Of a stretch of 64,000 bases of DNA, positions 41,687 to 49,676 are shown in pieces. This DNA is from DASRDE01 sp035938175 (GTDB taxonomy: Bacteria; Vulcanimicrobiota; Vulcanimicrobiia; Vulcanimicrobiales; Vulcanimicrobiaceae), in assembly GCA_035938175.1 (NCBI GenBank), contig DASZHD010000053.1, positions 43,041 to 107,040 on the forward strand, read 5' to 3'. The translations under genes and the position numbers were made by a program. The first letter of the stretch is position 1. The number at the start of each line of letters is the position of its first letter. A model generated the notes under the pieces. The model was given only the letters and a program-made list of their open reading frames with translations. It made no database searches and was not told the origin of the DNA.

Positions 41687-42294
41687 GCACGCAAAGCTTG
41701 AACCTGAACGATTTACAAAAAGACGCGCTCAAGGAAGTCGGCAACATCGGTGCCGGCCATGCCGCGACTGCGCTCTCGCAGCTGCTCAACGCAAAGATCA
41801 ATCTGAGCGAGCCGCGCATCGACGTGATCAAGTTCCGGGATTTGGCGACGCGCGTAGGTCACGAGAACCGCATGGTTGCCGCGCTGCACATGTACATCCG
41901 CGGCGAAGCGCCCGGACAGATCGTCGTGCTGTTCGATCGCGAGCAGGCGCTCGACTTCGTGTCGACGTTCCTGAAGCGCGTGATCGGCGACATCCAAATC
42001 TTCGATTCAATCGCGGATTCGACGCTGAAAGAGATCGGCAACATCATCGCCGGCTCGTACTTGTCGGCAATCAATAATCTCACCGGACAGAACGTGCTGC
42101 CGTCGGTTCCGACGCTCTCGTACGGCACCATTCAGGCGGCGTTCCGCACCCTGATGTCGATTCTGCCGGATCAGGACGTGTTCTTGATCGAGAGCTCGTT
42201 CCTCGACAAAGAAAAAGAAGTTTCCGGCCAGTTCATTCTAATCCCGGAAACGGGTTCGCTGGGTCCGCTTCTAGCTGTCTTCGGAGTTGAGTAG
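41683..42294 (+). CDS. cheC: CheY-P phosphatase CheC
   Basis: The 203 residues have both active-site repeats of the family: DALKEVGNIGAGHAATALSQ and DSTLKEIGNIIAGSYLSAIN, each with the E-x2-N triad. CheC dephosphorylates CheY-P and, in Bacillus, works with CheD; no cheD is seen here. The GTG start overlaps the cheY stop by four bases and gives the family N-terminus. It is followed by the nested inverted-repeat element. Confidence 0.92.
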   Translation: MSTQSLNLNDLQKDALKEVGNIGAGHAATALSQLLNAKINLSEPRIDVIKFRDLATRVGHENRMVAALHMYIRGEAPGQIVVLFDREQALDFVSTFLKRVIGDIQIFDSIADSTLKEIGNIIAGSYLSAINNLTGQNVLPSVPTLSYGTIQAAFRTLMSILPDQDVFLIESSFLDKEKEVSGQFILIPETGSLGPLLAVFGVE

Positions 42295-42308
42295 CCGTGA
42301 TGCCGGGG

Positions 42309-42470
42309 CGCCCGGTACTCCGGTGCGGGATTTCTGACTTTTTTCAGCCGGCCCGAATGGCCGCTTCAAACCTTGATTCCCTGAAAAAAGCAGCAAAGCA
42401 GAAAATCCACACGATGTGGATTTTCGAGCGGTCCCGCACCGGAGTACCGGGCGTACCGGTTTTCAGCCGG
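42309..42470. repeat. nested inverted-repeat element between cheC and cheA
   Basis: Perfect 22-base inverted repeats (42309-42330 and 42432-42453, ends CGCCCGGTACTCC / GGAGTACCGGGCG) enclose CTTTTTTCAG paired with CTGAAAAAAG (10 bp, from 42339) and a perfect GAAAATCCACA-CGA-TGTGGATTTTC hairpin. TTTTCAGCCGG is also directly repeated at 42341-42351 and 42460-42470. It fills the cheC-cheA gap and ends 10 bases before the cheA ATG. It could be a MITE or a multi-branched RNA leader. Confidence 0.8.
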
Positions 42471-42480
42471 GTAAGAAGCG

Positions 42481-44517
42481 ATGTCTGACGATCTGTTCGA
42501 CAGAAGCGAATTCGTCTCGTACTTCCGCGACGAAGCCGAAGAGCTGCTGCAGCAAATCGACGCCGATTTGCTGCAACTCGAAGATTACGTGCAGTCGGGA
42601 CGTGCCGATACGGAGCTCGTCAATTCGCTGTTCCGTGCGCTGCACACGATCAAGGGCAGTTCGGGCATGTTGCAGTTTATCGACGTGCAGTCGCTGGCGC
42701 ACAAGCTCGAAAACCTGTGCGATCTGCTTCGCAAAGAGCGTATGCCGCTCTCCGAGAGCTGCGTCGACATTCTTTTTGCCGGGCGCGATTTTCTTACGGA
42801 CCTCGTCGAGGCCGCCATCGCCGGCAAGCAGCAGCCTTCGGGCCTTGCCGACTACAGCGCGCGTTTGGAATCGTTCGTCGCGGTCTACGAAGAGACGTCG
42901 AACGTTATCGAAGGCGCGAACAAGGAAGTCTCGTTCGACGAGGCCGCAGCGCAAGAACATCAAGATGCGAGCGCGGACGACGTCGCCAAATTCGAAGCCG
43001 AGGTAGCGCGGCTGCTGGAGCAGGCGCAACTCGCGCAAGCCGCGGAGCCGCAAGAAGAGCAAAAAGAAGAGGCGTTGGACGCCCTCACGCAGGCCGCGCT
43101 CTCGGACCTGGGCAGCGCACAATTGCAAGAGCAGGTGGACCCCGCAAAAGTGGACGCTCCTCCGCCGCCGCCCATAGTGCAGACGATGGCGCGGGTTCAA
43201 GACGACGGAGCCCGGGTTGCCCGCAGCGCGGATTCGCCGGTGAAAGAGAAGCGCGTCACGGCACATCAGACGATCCGCGTCGACATCGAACGGCTGGATC
43301 TGCTGCTGAACTTGGTCGGCGAACTGGTTATCAACAGGACGCGCATTTCCGATATTGCGGGAACGCTGGAACGCGCGCTTACCGATAAGAACGGCGGAGC
43401 GGCGCGCTTAAACGGTCACGCGAAGGATCTGGCTCCGCTCGCCAAAGAACTCGCGGACAGCTCGGCGCTGCTTGCGCGCACGACCAACGAAATTCAAGAA
43501 TCGATCATGAAAGTGCGCATGGTTCCGATCGGGCAAGTGTTCGACCGGTTCCCGCGCATGGTTCGCGACGTTGCCAAGGCCCGCGGCAAAGAAGTGCAGT
43601 TGCAAATCTCCGGCGCGGAGACCGACCTGGACAAGACGATCGTCGACGAAGTCGGCGAACCGTTGATGCACTTGTTGCGTAACTGCGTCGATCACGGTAT
43701 CGAGTCGCCCGAAGAGCGCGTCAAACGCGGCAAACCGCGTCACGGCAGCATCTCGCTGAATGCCTACCACGAAGGCAATCAAATCATCATCGAGGTCAGC
43801 GACGACGGAAACGGCATCGACCTGGAACGGGTGCGCGCGCGCGGACTCAAGCAGGGTTTGATCGGCGCGGACGACCGCCTTAGCGATCGCGAGATTATCG
43901 AACTAATCTTCACGCCGGGATTCTCTACCGCCGAAGTCGTCAGCGACGTGAGCGGGCGCGGCGTCGGTATGGACGTCGTGAAGAAGAACATCACGCGGCT
44001 GAAAGGCGTGTTCGACGTCAACACGGTACCGGGCGCAGGAACGACGTTCACGATCAAACTTCCGCTGACGCTCGCCATCATTCAGGCGCTGCTCGTGCGC
44101 GTGGTCGACGAACTGTATGCGATCCCGCTCGACTCGGTGATCGAGTCGCAGCGCATCGAGATGCCGGACGTCCGCACGGTGCACGGCAACGAAGTGATCA
44201 CGCTGCGCGGTCAGGTCGTTCCCCTCCTGAGGATCGCGGATTTCTTTGAGCTGGGCGGCGAACGCGACCCCGACAAGGTCATGATCGTCATCGTCGGCCT
44301 TCAAGGCCGCCAGGTCGGGCTCGTCGTCGACTCGTTTCAGGGCGAGCAAGAAATCGTCATCAAACCGCTCTCGGACGTCGTGGGCCGGATTCCCGGTATC
44401 TCCGGTGCGACGATTCTGGGCAACGGTTCCATTTCGCTGATCATCGACGTACATTCGCTGGTTTCGGAAGCGTACAATAGCGGGCGCGTAGCGCGCGCGG
44501 AATATTCCGGAGTGTAG
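42481..44517 (+). CDS. cheA: chemotaxis histidine kinase CheA
   Basis: CheA receives receptor signals through CheW and phosphorylates CheY. The 678 residues are ordered HPt (LFRALHTIKGSSGML, His55), an acidic Glu/Ala/Gln-rich linker without a clear CheY-binding P2 fold (about 130-255), dimerisation helices, HATPase (LRNCVDHGIESPEER, DDGNGIDLERV, GRGVGMDVVKKNI) and CheW-like regulatory domain (LLVRVVDELYAIPLDSVIE). No receiver domain is fused. Confidence 0.96.
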   Translation: MSDDLFDRSEFVSYFRDEAEELLQQIDADLLQLEDYVQSGRADTELVNSLFRALHTIKGSSGMLQFIDVQSLAHKLENLCDLLRKERMPLSESCVDILFAGRDFLTDLVEAAIAGKQQPSGLADYSARLESFVAVYEETSNVIEGANKEVSFDEAAAQEHQDASADDVAKFEAEVARLLEQAQLAQAAEPQEEQKEEALDALTQAALSDLGSAQLQEQVDPAKVDAPPPPPIVQTMARVQDDGARVARSADSPVKEKRVTAHQTIRVDIERLDLLLNLVGELVINRTRISDIAGTLERALTDKNGGAARLNGHAKDLAPLAKELADSSALLARTTNEIQESIMKVRMVPIGQVFDRFPRMVRDVAKARGKEVQLQISGAETDLDKTIVDEVGEPLMHLLRNCVDHGIESPEERVKRGKPRHGSISLNAYHEGNQIIIEVSDDGNGIDLERVRARGLKQGLIGADDRLSDREIIELIFTPGFSTAEVVSDVSGRGVGMDVVKKNITRLKGVFDVNTVPGAGTTFTIKLPLTLAIIQALLVRVVDELYAIPLDSVIESQRIEMPDVRTVHGNEVITLRGQVVPLLRIADFFELGGERDPDKVMIVIVGLQGRQVGLVVDSFQGEQEIVIKPLSDVVGRIPGISGATILGNGSISLIIDVHSLVSEAYNSGRVARAEYSGV

Positions 44518-44529
44518 AGGTACTTAACC

Positions 44530-45030
44530 ATGCAAACAATGGAGCATAAGGAAAAAACGCAGTTCTCCGGCGAGGTGATTCAAATCGTCTCGTTCCGGCT
44601 GGGCAACGAAGAATACGGCGTCGACATCTCGCAGGTGCAGGAGATTATCCGCATGGTCGAGATCACGCACGTTCCGCGCGCTCCGCGTTTCATGGAAGGC
44701 GTCATCAACCTGCGCGGGCAGCTGATTCCGATTATCGACCTGCGCACGCGCTTTGCGATGCCGCGCGCCGATCATACGAAGAGCACGCGCATCATCGTCA
44801 CGGAGATCGGCACCAAGCGCGTGGGAATGGTGGTCGACAGCGTATCGGAAGTGCTGAACATCCCGATCGAACAAGTCGAGGATGCGCCGGATATGATCGC
44901 CGGCGTCGGCACCGAGTACATCCAGGGCGTCGGCAAAGTGAACGATCGTCTCGTCATTCTGCTGGACCTCACGATGGTAATCAACGGCGAAGAGAAGTCT
45001 CAGCTGGAAGCGGCCGAACTGGCAAACTGA
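44530..45030 (+). CDS. cheW: chemotaxis coupling protein CheW
   Basis: CheW links methyl-accepting receptors to CheA. The 166 residues form one CheW domain (VSFRLGNEEYGVDISQVQEI, VPRAPRFMEGVINLRGQLIP, GMVVDSVSEVLNIP). No receptor gene is nearby, so the receptors must be encoded elsewhere. It is the last gene of the flagellar-chemotaxis run and is followed by a strong terminator. Confidence 0.95.
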   Translation: MQTMEHKEKTQFSGEVIQIVSFRLGNEEYGVDISQVQEIIRMVEITHVPRAPRFMEGVINLRGQLIPIIDLRTRFAMPRADHTKSTRIIVTEIGTKRVGMVVDSVSEVLNIPIEQVEDAPDMIAGVGTEYIQGVGKVNDRLVILLDLTMVINGEEKSQLEAAELAN

Positions 45031-45051
45031 ACCGGGCGCTGCTACCGTAGC

Positions 45052-45082
45052 AAAGCGCTCCGTAAAGCCGGAGCGCTTTTTT
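45052..45082 (+). terminator. intrinsic terminator after cheW
   Basis: AAAGCGCTCC (45052-45061) and GGAGCGCTTT (45070-45079) form a perfect 10-bp stem with an 8-base loop, running into TTTTTT. It marks the end of the chemotaxis operon 22 bases after the cheW stop. Confidence 0.93.
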
Positions 45083-45168
45083 GTATCTTCTGTCTGCAAC
45101 GTACCCCAGGAAAATCTATTCGCCCATCGTAAGCGTGATCTCCGCCTTCGCTGGAAAGGGGTGTAGCT

Positions 45169-46107
45169 ATGCAGTTCCCTACGCGCATCCGAACTGTTGC
45201 CGCTTTTTCAGCGCTGTTCGTTAGCGCCGCTGCGTGCTCCGGTGGTCCGCAGACGTTGGGTTACGCGCAGCCGGCGAGCTCGCTTGTAGGCAAGCATGCG
45301 TACCCGTCTTGCACCAATCAACGAAAGTTTGTTTCAGACGTCAGGAACAGCGCGATCTACATCTATTCCAATGGGGTCCTCTGCGGCATCATGGACAAAA
45401 CGCAAGGACTATTTGGTCCAGCCGGACTCGCCGTCGACTTCAAGGGCAACCTCTGGGTAGCAAATTATTACGGCAATTCGATTCTCGAGTTCGCATCGCC
45501 CTATACGGGGCAGCCAATCAAAACGCTGCCCGATTCGTTCGGATCTCCGTATGATGTCGTCGTGTGCAAGGGGTATATCGCCGCGACGAATACGACGGGC
45601 CGAAAGATGGGCTCGGTGACAATCTACCGGAACGGAACGTCTTACCAACTCGAGGACACCACTTCTATCGGGGAAGTCTTTGCGGCGTGCGACCCGTCCG
45701 GGAATTTGTTCGTTGACGGACTCGGCAAAACGACCTACTCTTCCGCAACGGAATGGGTAGGTGGGAAGAAGCCGGCAATTTCGCTGGAAGCCGTAGGCGC
45801 CTCTTTACGGTTTCCGGGCGGCGTAAAATATGACGCGGGGCTGGTATACTTCCTGGATCAGGCCTCGGGCGTGCTGCAAGGCTGGCAAGCTCCATTTCAG
45901 ACGCCGTCGAAAACGATCAAACTTCAAAATACTGGAGAACCGAACGGGTTCGCATTCGCGCCGACCGACGAAGAGATCTTAGTCGCCGATGGCAGTGGAT
46001 TTGCGGCTCACTACGACTTGAACGGCAAGCAGACGCTTGTACTATATCCCCCGTTATCCGGAGCGCAGCCGACAGGGGCTGCGTACGAACGGCTGGATGC
46101 CAAATGA
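45169..46107 (+). CDS. secreted NHL/SMP-30-like propeller lipoprotein
   Basis: The 312-residue protein has a signal peptide ending in a lipobox (SAAACSGG), then repeats such as GLFGPAGLAVDFKGNLWVAN, YYGNSILEFASPYTGQP and DPSGNLFVDGLGKT, the pattern of a six-bladed propeller. AAAGGGG precedes the ATG. Base composition is somewhat more AT-rich than its neighbours. It is related in type to the minus-strand propeller protein at 36-37 kb. Its ligand is unknown. Confidence 0.78.
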   Translation: MQFPTRIRTVAAFSALFVSAAACSGGPQTLGYAQPASSLVGKHAYPSCTNQRKFVSDVRNSAIYIYSNGVLCGIMDKTQGLFGPAGLAVDFKGNLWVANYYGNSILEFASPYTGQPIKTLPDSFGSPYDVVVCKGYIAATNTTGRKMGSVTIYRNGTSYQLEDTTSIGEVFAACDPSGNLFVDGLGKTTYSSATEWVGGKKPAISLEAVGASLRFPGGVKYDAGLVYFLDQASGVLQGWQAPFQTPSKTIKLQNTGEPNGFAFAPTDEEILVADGSGFAAHYDLNGKQTLVLYPPLSGAQPTGAAYERLDAK

Positions 46108-46220
46108 AAAAGTGCCTTTGTCGATAAAGCCGCCGCGGCCCCGTATCTGAAATCCGGCCTCAAGGAGGCGCGACGCCGACGCGGCGTGACGCAGTAATGG
46201 CATATCCCTTAATTGTTTAG

Positions 46221-46265
46221 TTGACAAACCGCGCCCAAGGCGCTATAGTCTACTAAGAAATTAGT
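46221..46265 (+). promoter_or_regulatory. promoter and candidate BlaI operator
   Basis: TTGACA (46221-46226) and TATAGT (46244-46249) are 17 bases apart. Just after the -10 lies a dyad ACTAA-gaaa-TTAGT (46252-46265), within an AT-rich patch. BlaI/MecI repressors bind TACTA/TAGTA-type dyads at this position, so this probably is the autoregulatory operator. The 100 bases before it hold nothing recognisable. Confidence 0.65.
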
Positions 46266-46319
46266 TTATGGCCGGCCGCGCGCACCCGTGCACACGCCGC
46301 CCAGAATTCGGAGGTACCT

Positions 46320-46703
46320 GTGGCCCGGAAGAAGTCAACCACTCTAACCGAGGCGGAATTGCGTTTGATGGAGGTGCTTTGGGACAAAGGACGGGCGACC
46401 GTCGCCGAAGTCACCGAAGCTTTACCGCCGCCTCCCCTGGCGTACAACACCGTTCTTACGACGATGCGCATCCTCGAGCAAAAGGGTTACGTCAGTCACC
46501 AGGAAGACGGCCGAGCGTACGTGTACCAGCCGCTGATCGAGCGCGACGATGCCGCGAAATCGGCAGTCGGAAACATTTTGCAGCGTTTCTTCGGAAACAA
46601 ATCGGGCGCCTTAGCGCTAAGATTAGTTGAAGAGAATCGTCCCAGCGACGAGGAGCTGCAACACCTCAAACGCCTGATCGAACAGTACGAGGAAGATCGC
46701 TAA
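46320..46703 (+). CDS. blaI: BlaI/MecI-family repressor
   Basis: This winged-helix repressor is inactivated by proteolysis triggered by a BlaR1-type sensor. The 127 residues carry the family pattern LTEAELRLMEVLWDKGRATV, LAYNTVLTTMRILEQKGYV and a C-terminal dimerisation helix. GTG start with GGAGG 5 bases upstream. The next gene, starting at the stop codon, encodes the expected membrane peptidase. Confidence 0.92.
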   Translation: MARKKSTTLTEAELRLMEVLWDKGRATVAEVTEALPPPPLAYNTVLTTMRILEQKGYVSHQEDGRAYVYQPLIERDDAAKSAVGNILQRFFGNKSGALALRLVEENRPSDEELQHLKRLIEQYEEDR

Positions 46704-48848
46704 ATGCTTACGCTGCCGAGCGCGCTTCAATCCCTCGCGCAAATTACCGTAGTGACGCTGTTCAACAGCCTGTGGGAAGCCGCTCTGCTGGCGCTTGTGG
46801 TTTGGGCGATCTTGCGTCTAACGCCGAACGTGAGCGCAACGACGCGTTATGCCGCTTGGTCGTTCGCACTGGTCGCTTCGCTGTTGCTTCCCATTGCGAC
46901 GTCGATCCCGCTGGTTACCGTCCAGCATGTAACGCACTCCGCGAATACCGGCGTCCGGACGCGGCAATCTTCAACGAATTCGAACGTACGAGTCGCTCGC
47001 GAGAGTTCGTCAAGCGCCCGCGTGACCGAGGCAGCCGCTGCAGCGAGCAAAGCTCCGGCCCAGAGCAGCACGCCGCTGCGTTTGCCCCAGCGCTTTCACT
47101 TCGCGATACCGGGATACGTGGCCGTTGCGCTGTTCGTCTTTTGGGCGCTGGCGGCAATTGCACTGCTCGTGCGTCTAGCCGTAAATCTGTACCGGTTGGA
47201 GCGCCTGAAGACCGATGCGCTTCCGCTGGCCGTCGATTATCGCGAGCGGCTGGCGCAATGGAGCGTCGCCGATAAAGGCGGGCGTGAAGTGCGGTTGTGC
47301 ACCTGCGATCGCATCGAGGTGCCGGTCGCGGTCGGGCTCTTCGACTCGATGATTTTGATCCCGCAGCACCTGCTCGATTCGCTCTCGCAAGACGAAATCG
47401 ATCAGATCATGCTGCACGAGCTCGCGCATCTGCGCCGCGCGGACGACTGGACGAACGGCGTCCAGCGCCTAATACAAGCGCTCTTTTTCTTCAACCCGGC
47501 CGTGCTGTTTATCGCGCAGCAACTCGATCTCGAGCGCGAGGTCGCCTGCGACGACTGGGTTGTCCGTCAGACGGCACGCGTGCGTCCGTACGCAAGCTGT
47601 CTGACGAAGATGGCCGAAGTGACGGCGTGGCCGCATCGCGCGCTCGCCGCGCCCGGCGTGTTCGTAACGCGGCGTGGACTTTCCGTGCGCGTGGAACGGC
47701 TGCTTCGTGCCGGACGCGACGTTCGAACCAGCATTTCCTTCGGCCCTGCCGGCGCCGTCGTCGCTGCGTTCGTCGTCATGTTCTTCGTCCTCCAGAGCGT
47801 CGCTCCGTCGTTCGCTTTCACGCTGCAAGAAGACGTCACCATACCTGCGCAGCACGTGCAACTGCCCTCGCGCGACATTCATATTGCCGCGCACGACGTA
47901 CGCACGAAAAACGGAACGGTCCATCGTCCCGCGCAAACGATTCACGTCGGCGGAACGACGGTCGACATCGCGCCTCAACACGTGCGCATTTCGGATAACG
48001 GATCGCAGCCGCCCGGTGAAATCACGATTCCGGGGCAAACGGTTCACGTGTCCAGCGCGCCGATTCACGCGACGACACCCTCGCGCTACGCGTACAGCGG
48101 CCGCCCGAACGTCAAGGTCGAGATCCCTTCGGACCTCAGTTCGAACGCTGCAAACCTGGGCATGGCCGCGGCTAGCCTGGGTTTACGCGAAGCCGCCGAG
48201 CGCATGAAGGCGATCAGCTTCTCGCGTTCGCGGCTCGCCGGTAACAACGTCAACGCATTCAACTGCACCGGCTGCGATTATAGCAATCAGAATCTGGCAG
48301 GCCATAATTTCCACGGCCAACGCTTCAACGGCTCGGATTTCAGCCACACCGATTTACACGGCGCCGATTTTTCGAACTCGCAATTGACCGGCGTAGACTT
48401 TAGCGATGCCGATCTGCGCGGCGTCAACTTCCGGGGCGCAAACTTGAACGGATGCGACATGTCCAATGCCGACATCGACGGCGCGAACTTCGACGGCGCC
48501 AACGTTGTGGGGTGCGACGTAAAGGCGCGTTCTCTCACTCCCGAACAGGCACGGCAGTGGCTGCGAACCTGCCGCACCGGCTGCGACTTCTCGGGAGCAA
48601 ATCTGCGCGGTCAAGATCTGAGCGGGTTCGAGTTGTCGGGCGTGGACTTGAGCGGCGCCGACCTCACGAATACAAACCTTTCGGGCGCCAAACTCAACGG
48701 GGTCGATCTGAGCGGCGCACGGCTGGACGGTGCGAACGTGAACGACACCGAGTTCGTCGGGTGCGATCTCACCGGCGTCAACTTGAACGGCATCGACATG
48801 AGCCGCGCCAAGTTCGTCGGCGACAAACTCGAGGGCAACCCGCGCTAA
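46704..48848 (+). CDS. BlaR1-like M56 membrane peptidase fused to pentapeptide repeats
   Basis: The 714-residue protein has membrane helices in the first 170 residues and again near 350, an M56 metallopeptidase motif HELAHLRRADDW (His238) on the inner face, then a 160-residue His/Thr-rich linker. From about residue 515 to the end it has two blocks of A(D/N)LXX pentapeptide repeats (GADFSNSQLTGVDFSDADLR ... LSGADLTNTNLSGAKLNGVD). Usual BlaR1 proteins end in a penicillin-binding sensor domain; here that is replaced by the beta-helix. It is coupled to blaI with no spacer. Confidence 0.9.
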   Translation: MLTLPSALQSLAQITVVTLFNSLWEAALLALVVWAILRLTPNVSATTRYAAWSFALVASLLLPIATSIPLVTVQHVTHSANTGVRTRQSSTNSNVRVARESSSSARVTEAAAAASKAPAQSSTPLRLPQRFHFAIPGYVAVALFVFWALAAIALLVRLAVNLYRLERLKTDALPLAVDYRERLAQWSVADKGGREVRLCTCDRIEVPVAVGLFDSMILIPQHLLDSLSQDEIDQIMLHELAHLRRADDWTNGVQRLIQALFFFNPAVLFIAQQLDLEREVACDDWVVRQTARVRPYASCLTKMAEVTAWPHRALAAPGVFVTRRGLSVRVERLLRAGRDVRTSISFGPAGAVVAAFVVMFFVLQSVAPSFAFTLQEDVTIPAQHVQLPSRDIHIAAHDVRTKNGTVHRPAQTIHVGGTTVDIAPQHVRISDNGSQPPGEITIPGQTVHVSSAPIHATTPSRYAYSGRPNVKVEIPSDLSSNAANLGMAAASLGLREAAERMKAISFSRSRLAGNNVNAFNCTGCDYSNQNLAGHNFHGQRFNGSDFSHTDLHGADFSNSQLTGVDFSDADLRGVNFRGANLNGCDMSNADIDGANFDGANVVGCDVKARSLTPEQARQWLRTCRTGCDFSGANLRGQDLSGFELSGVDLSGADLTNTNLSGAKLNGVDLSGARLDGANVNDTEFVGCDLTGVNLNGIDMSRAKFVGDKLEGNPR

Positions 48849-48942
48849 CGATCGTTAGCCACTCGTAAACAGAGCTCTACACCTTTTCTTTCGCCCGGCG
48901 GTACGGGCTTGGTTTCCTGCGGCCTGCTATCGGAGAAGTACG

Positions 48943-49674
48943 ATGTTTCAATGGTTCAAATATCTCAGTTACGTCCTGTGCGCCGCGCTCGCAGCCGCGC
49001 CGCTCTATCCCGTGGCGGTAAGCGCCGCGCCGGGCGCCCTGCCGTCCAACTGTGTCGGGTGCGACTTGGCTAACGCAAATTTGCAAGGACGCGATTTGCG
49101 CAACGTGTCTTGGGTAGGCGTCGATCTCAACGGCGCAGATCTGCGCAACGCCGACCTTCGCGGAGCGCACCTCGTGGGCGCAGATTTGAAACACGTTCGG
49201 CTGACCGGCGCACGGATCGGCGGCGCAAAGCTCGTTGGAGCCGACATCAGCGATTCCGAGTTGCCGGGTATGAACTTTTCGAATACGGGGCTGGTCGGAG
49301 CGGACTTCAAACACAGCAATCTGGAAGGCAGCAGCTTTGCCGGCGACAAGCTGATTGGCGCCGACTTCGACCACGCCATGCTGCGCAACGCGAATTTCTC
49401 CGGAACGGTACTGTGCGTTCGCGGTGACGACGGACGCATCGGGTGCAGCCAGTTCAACGGCGCGGATCTGCGAGGGGCCGACTTCCACGGCGCGCAGTTG
49501 TGCGAATCGAATACGATCACCGTTCGCTCCGACGACGATCGAACGTCTACCTTCACGCGCACAAACGACGGCGACGAGCGCGGAGAGCACGACTTTGCCA
49601 ACTGCCGTCCGCTCGATGCAGGCATGCTGCGCTCGGAAGGCCACGCCGACCTGAGCGGCGCGCGGGGTATCTAA
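48943..49674 (+). CDS. secreted pentapeptide-repeat protein
   Basis: The 243 residues begin with a signal peptide (YLSYVLCAALAAAPLYPVAVSAA, parts) and then form a right-handed beta-helix of A(D/N)LXX repeats (CDLANANLQGRDLRNVSW, GADLRNADLRGAHLVGADLK). It resembles the repeat tail of the preceding peptidase, down to a shared CTGCDY/CVGCDL start, which suggests duplication or partnership. Its target is unknown; DNA-mimic repeat proteins such as Qnr act in the cytoplasm, unlike this one. Confidence 0.82.
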   Translation: MFQWFKYLSYVLCAALAAAPLYPVAVSAAPGALPSNCVGCDLANANLQGRDLRNVSWVGVDLNGADLRNADLRGAHLVGADLKHVRLTGARIGGAKLVGADISDSELPGMNFSNTGLVGADFKHSNLEGSSFAGDKLIGADFDHAMLRNANFSGTVLCVRGDDGRIGCSQFNGADLRGADFHGAQLCESNTITVRSDDDRTSTFTRTNDGDERGEHDFANCRPLDAGMLRSEGHADLSGARGI

Positions 49675-49676
49675 CG

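Noticed and set aside
46108..46196. Readthrough extension of the propeller lipoprotein past its TGA (about 29 sense codons follow in frame)
   Set aside because: An open stretch of this size is common by chance at this GC content, the peptide is basic and unlike the lipoprotein, and no recoding signal is seen.
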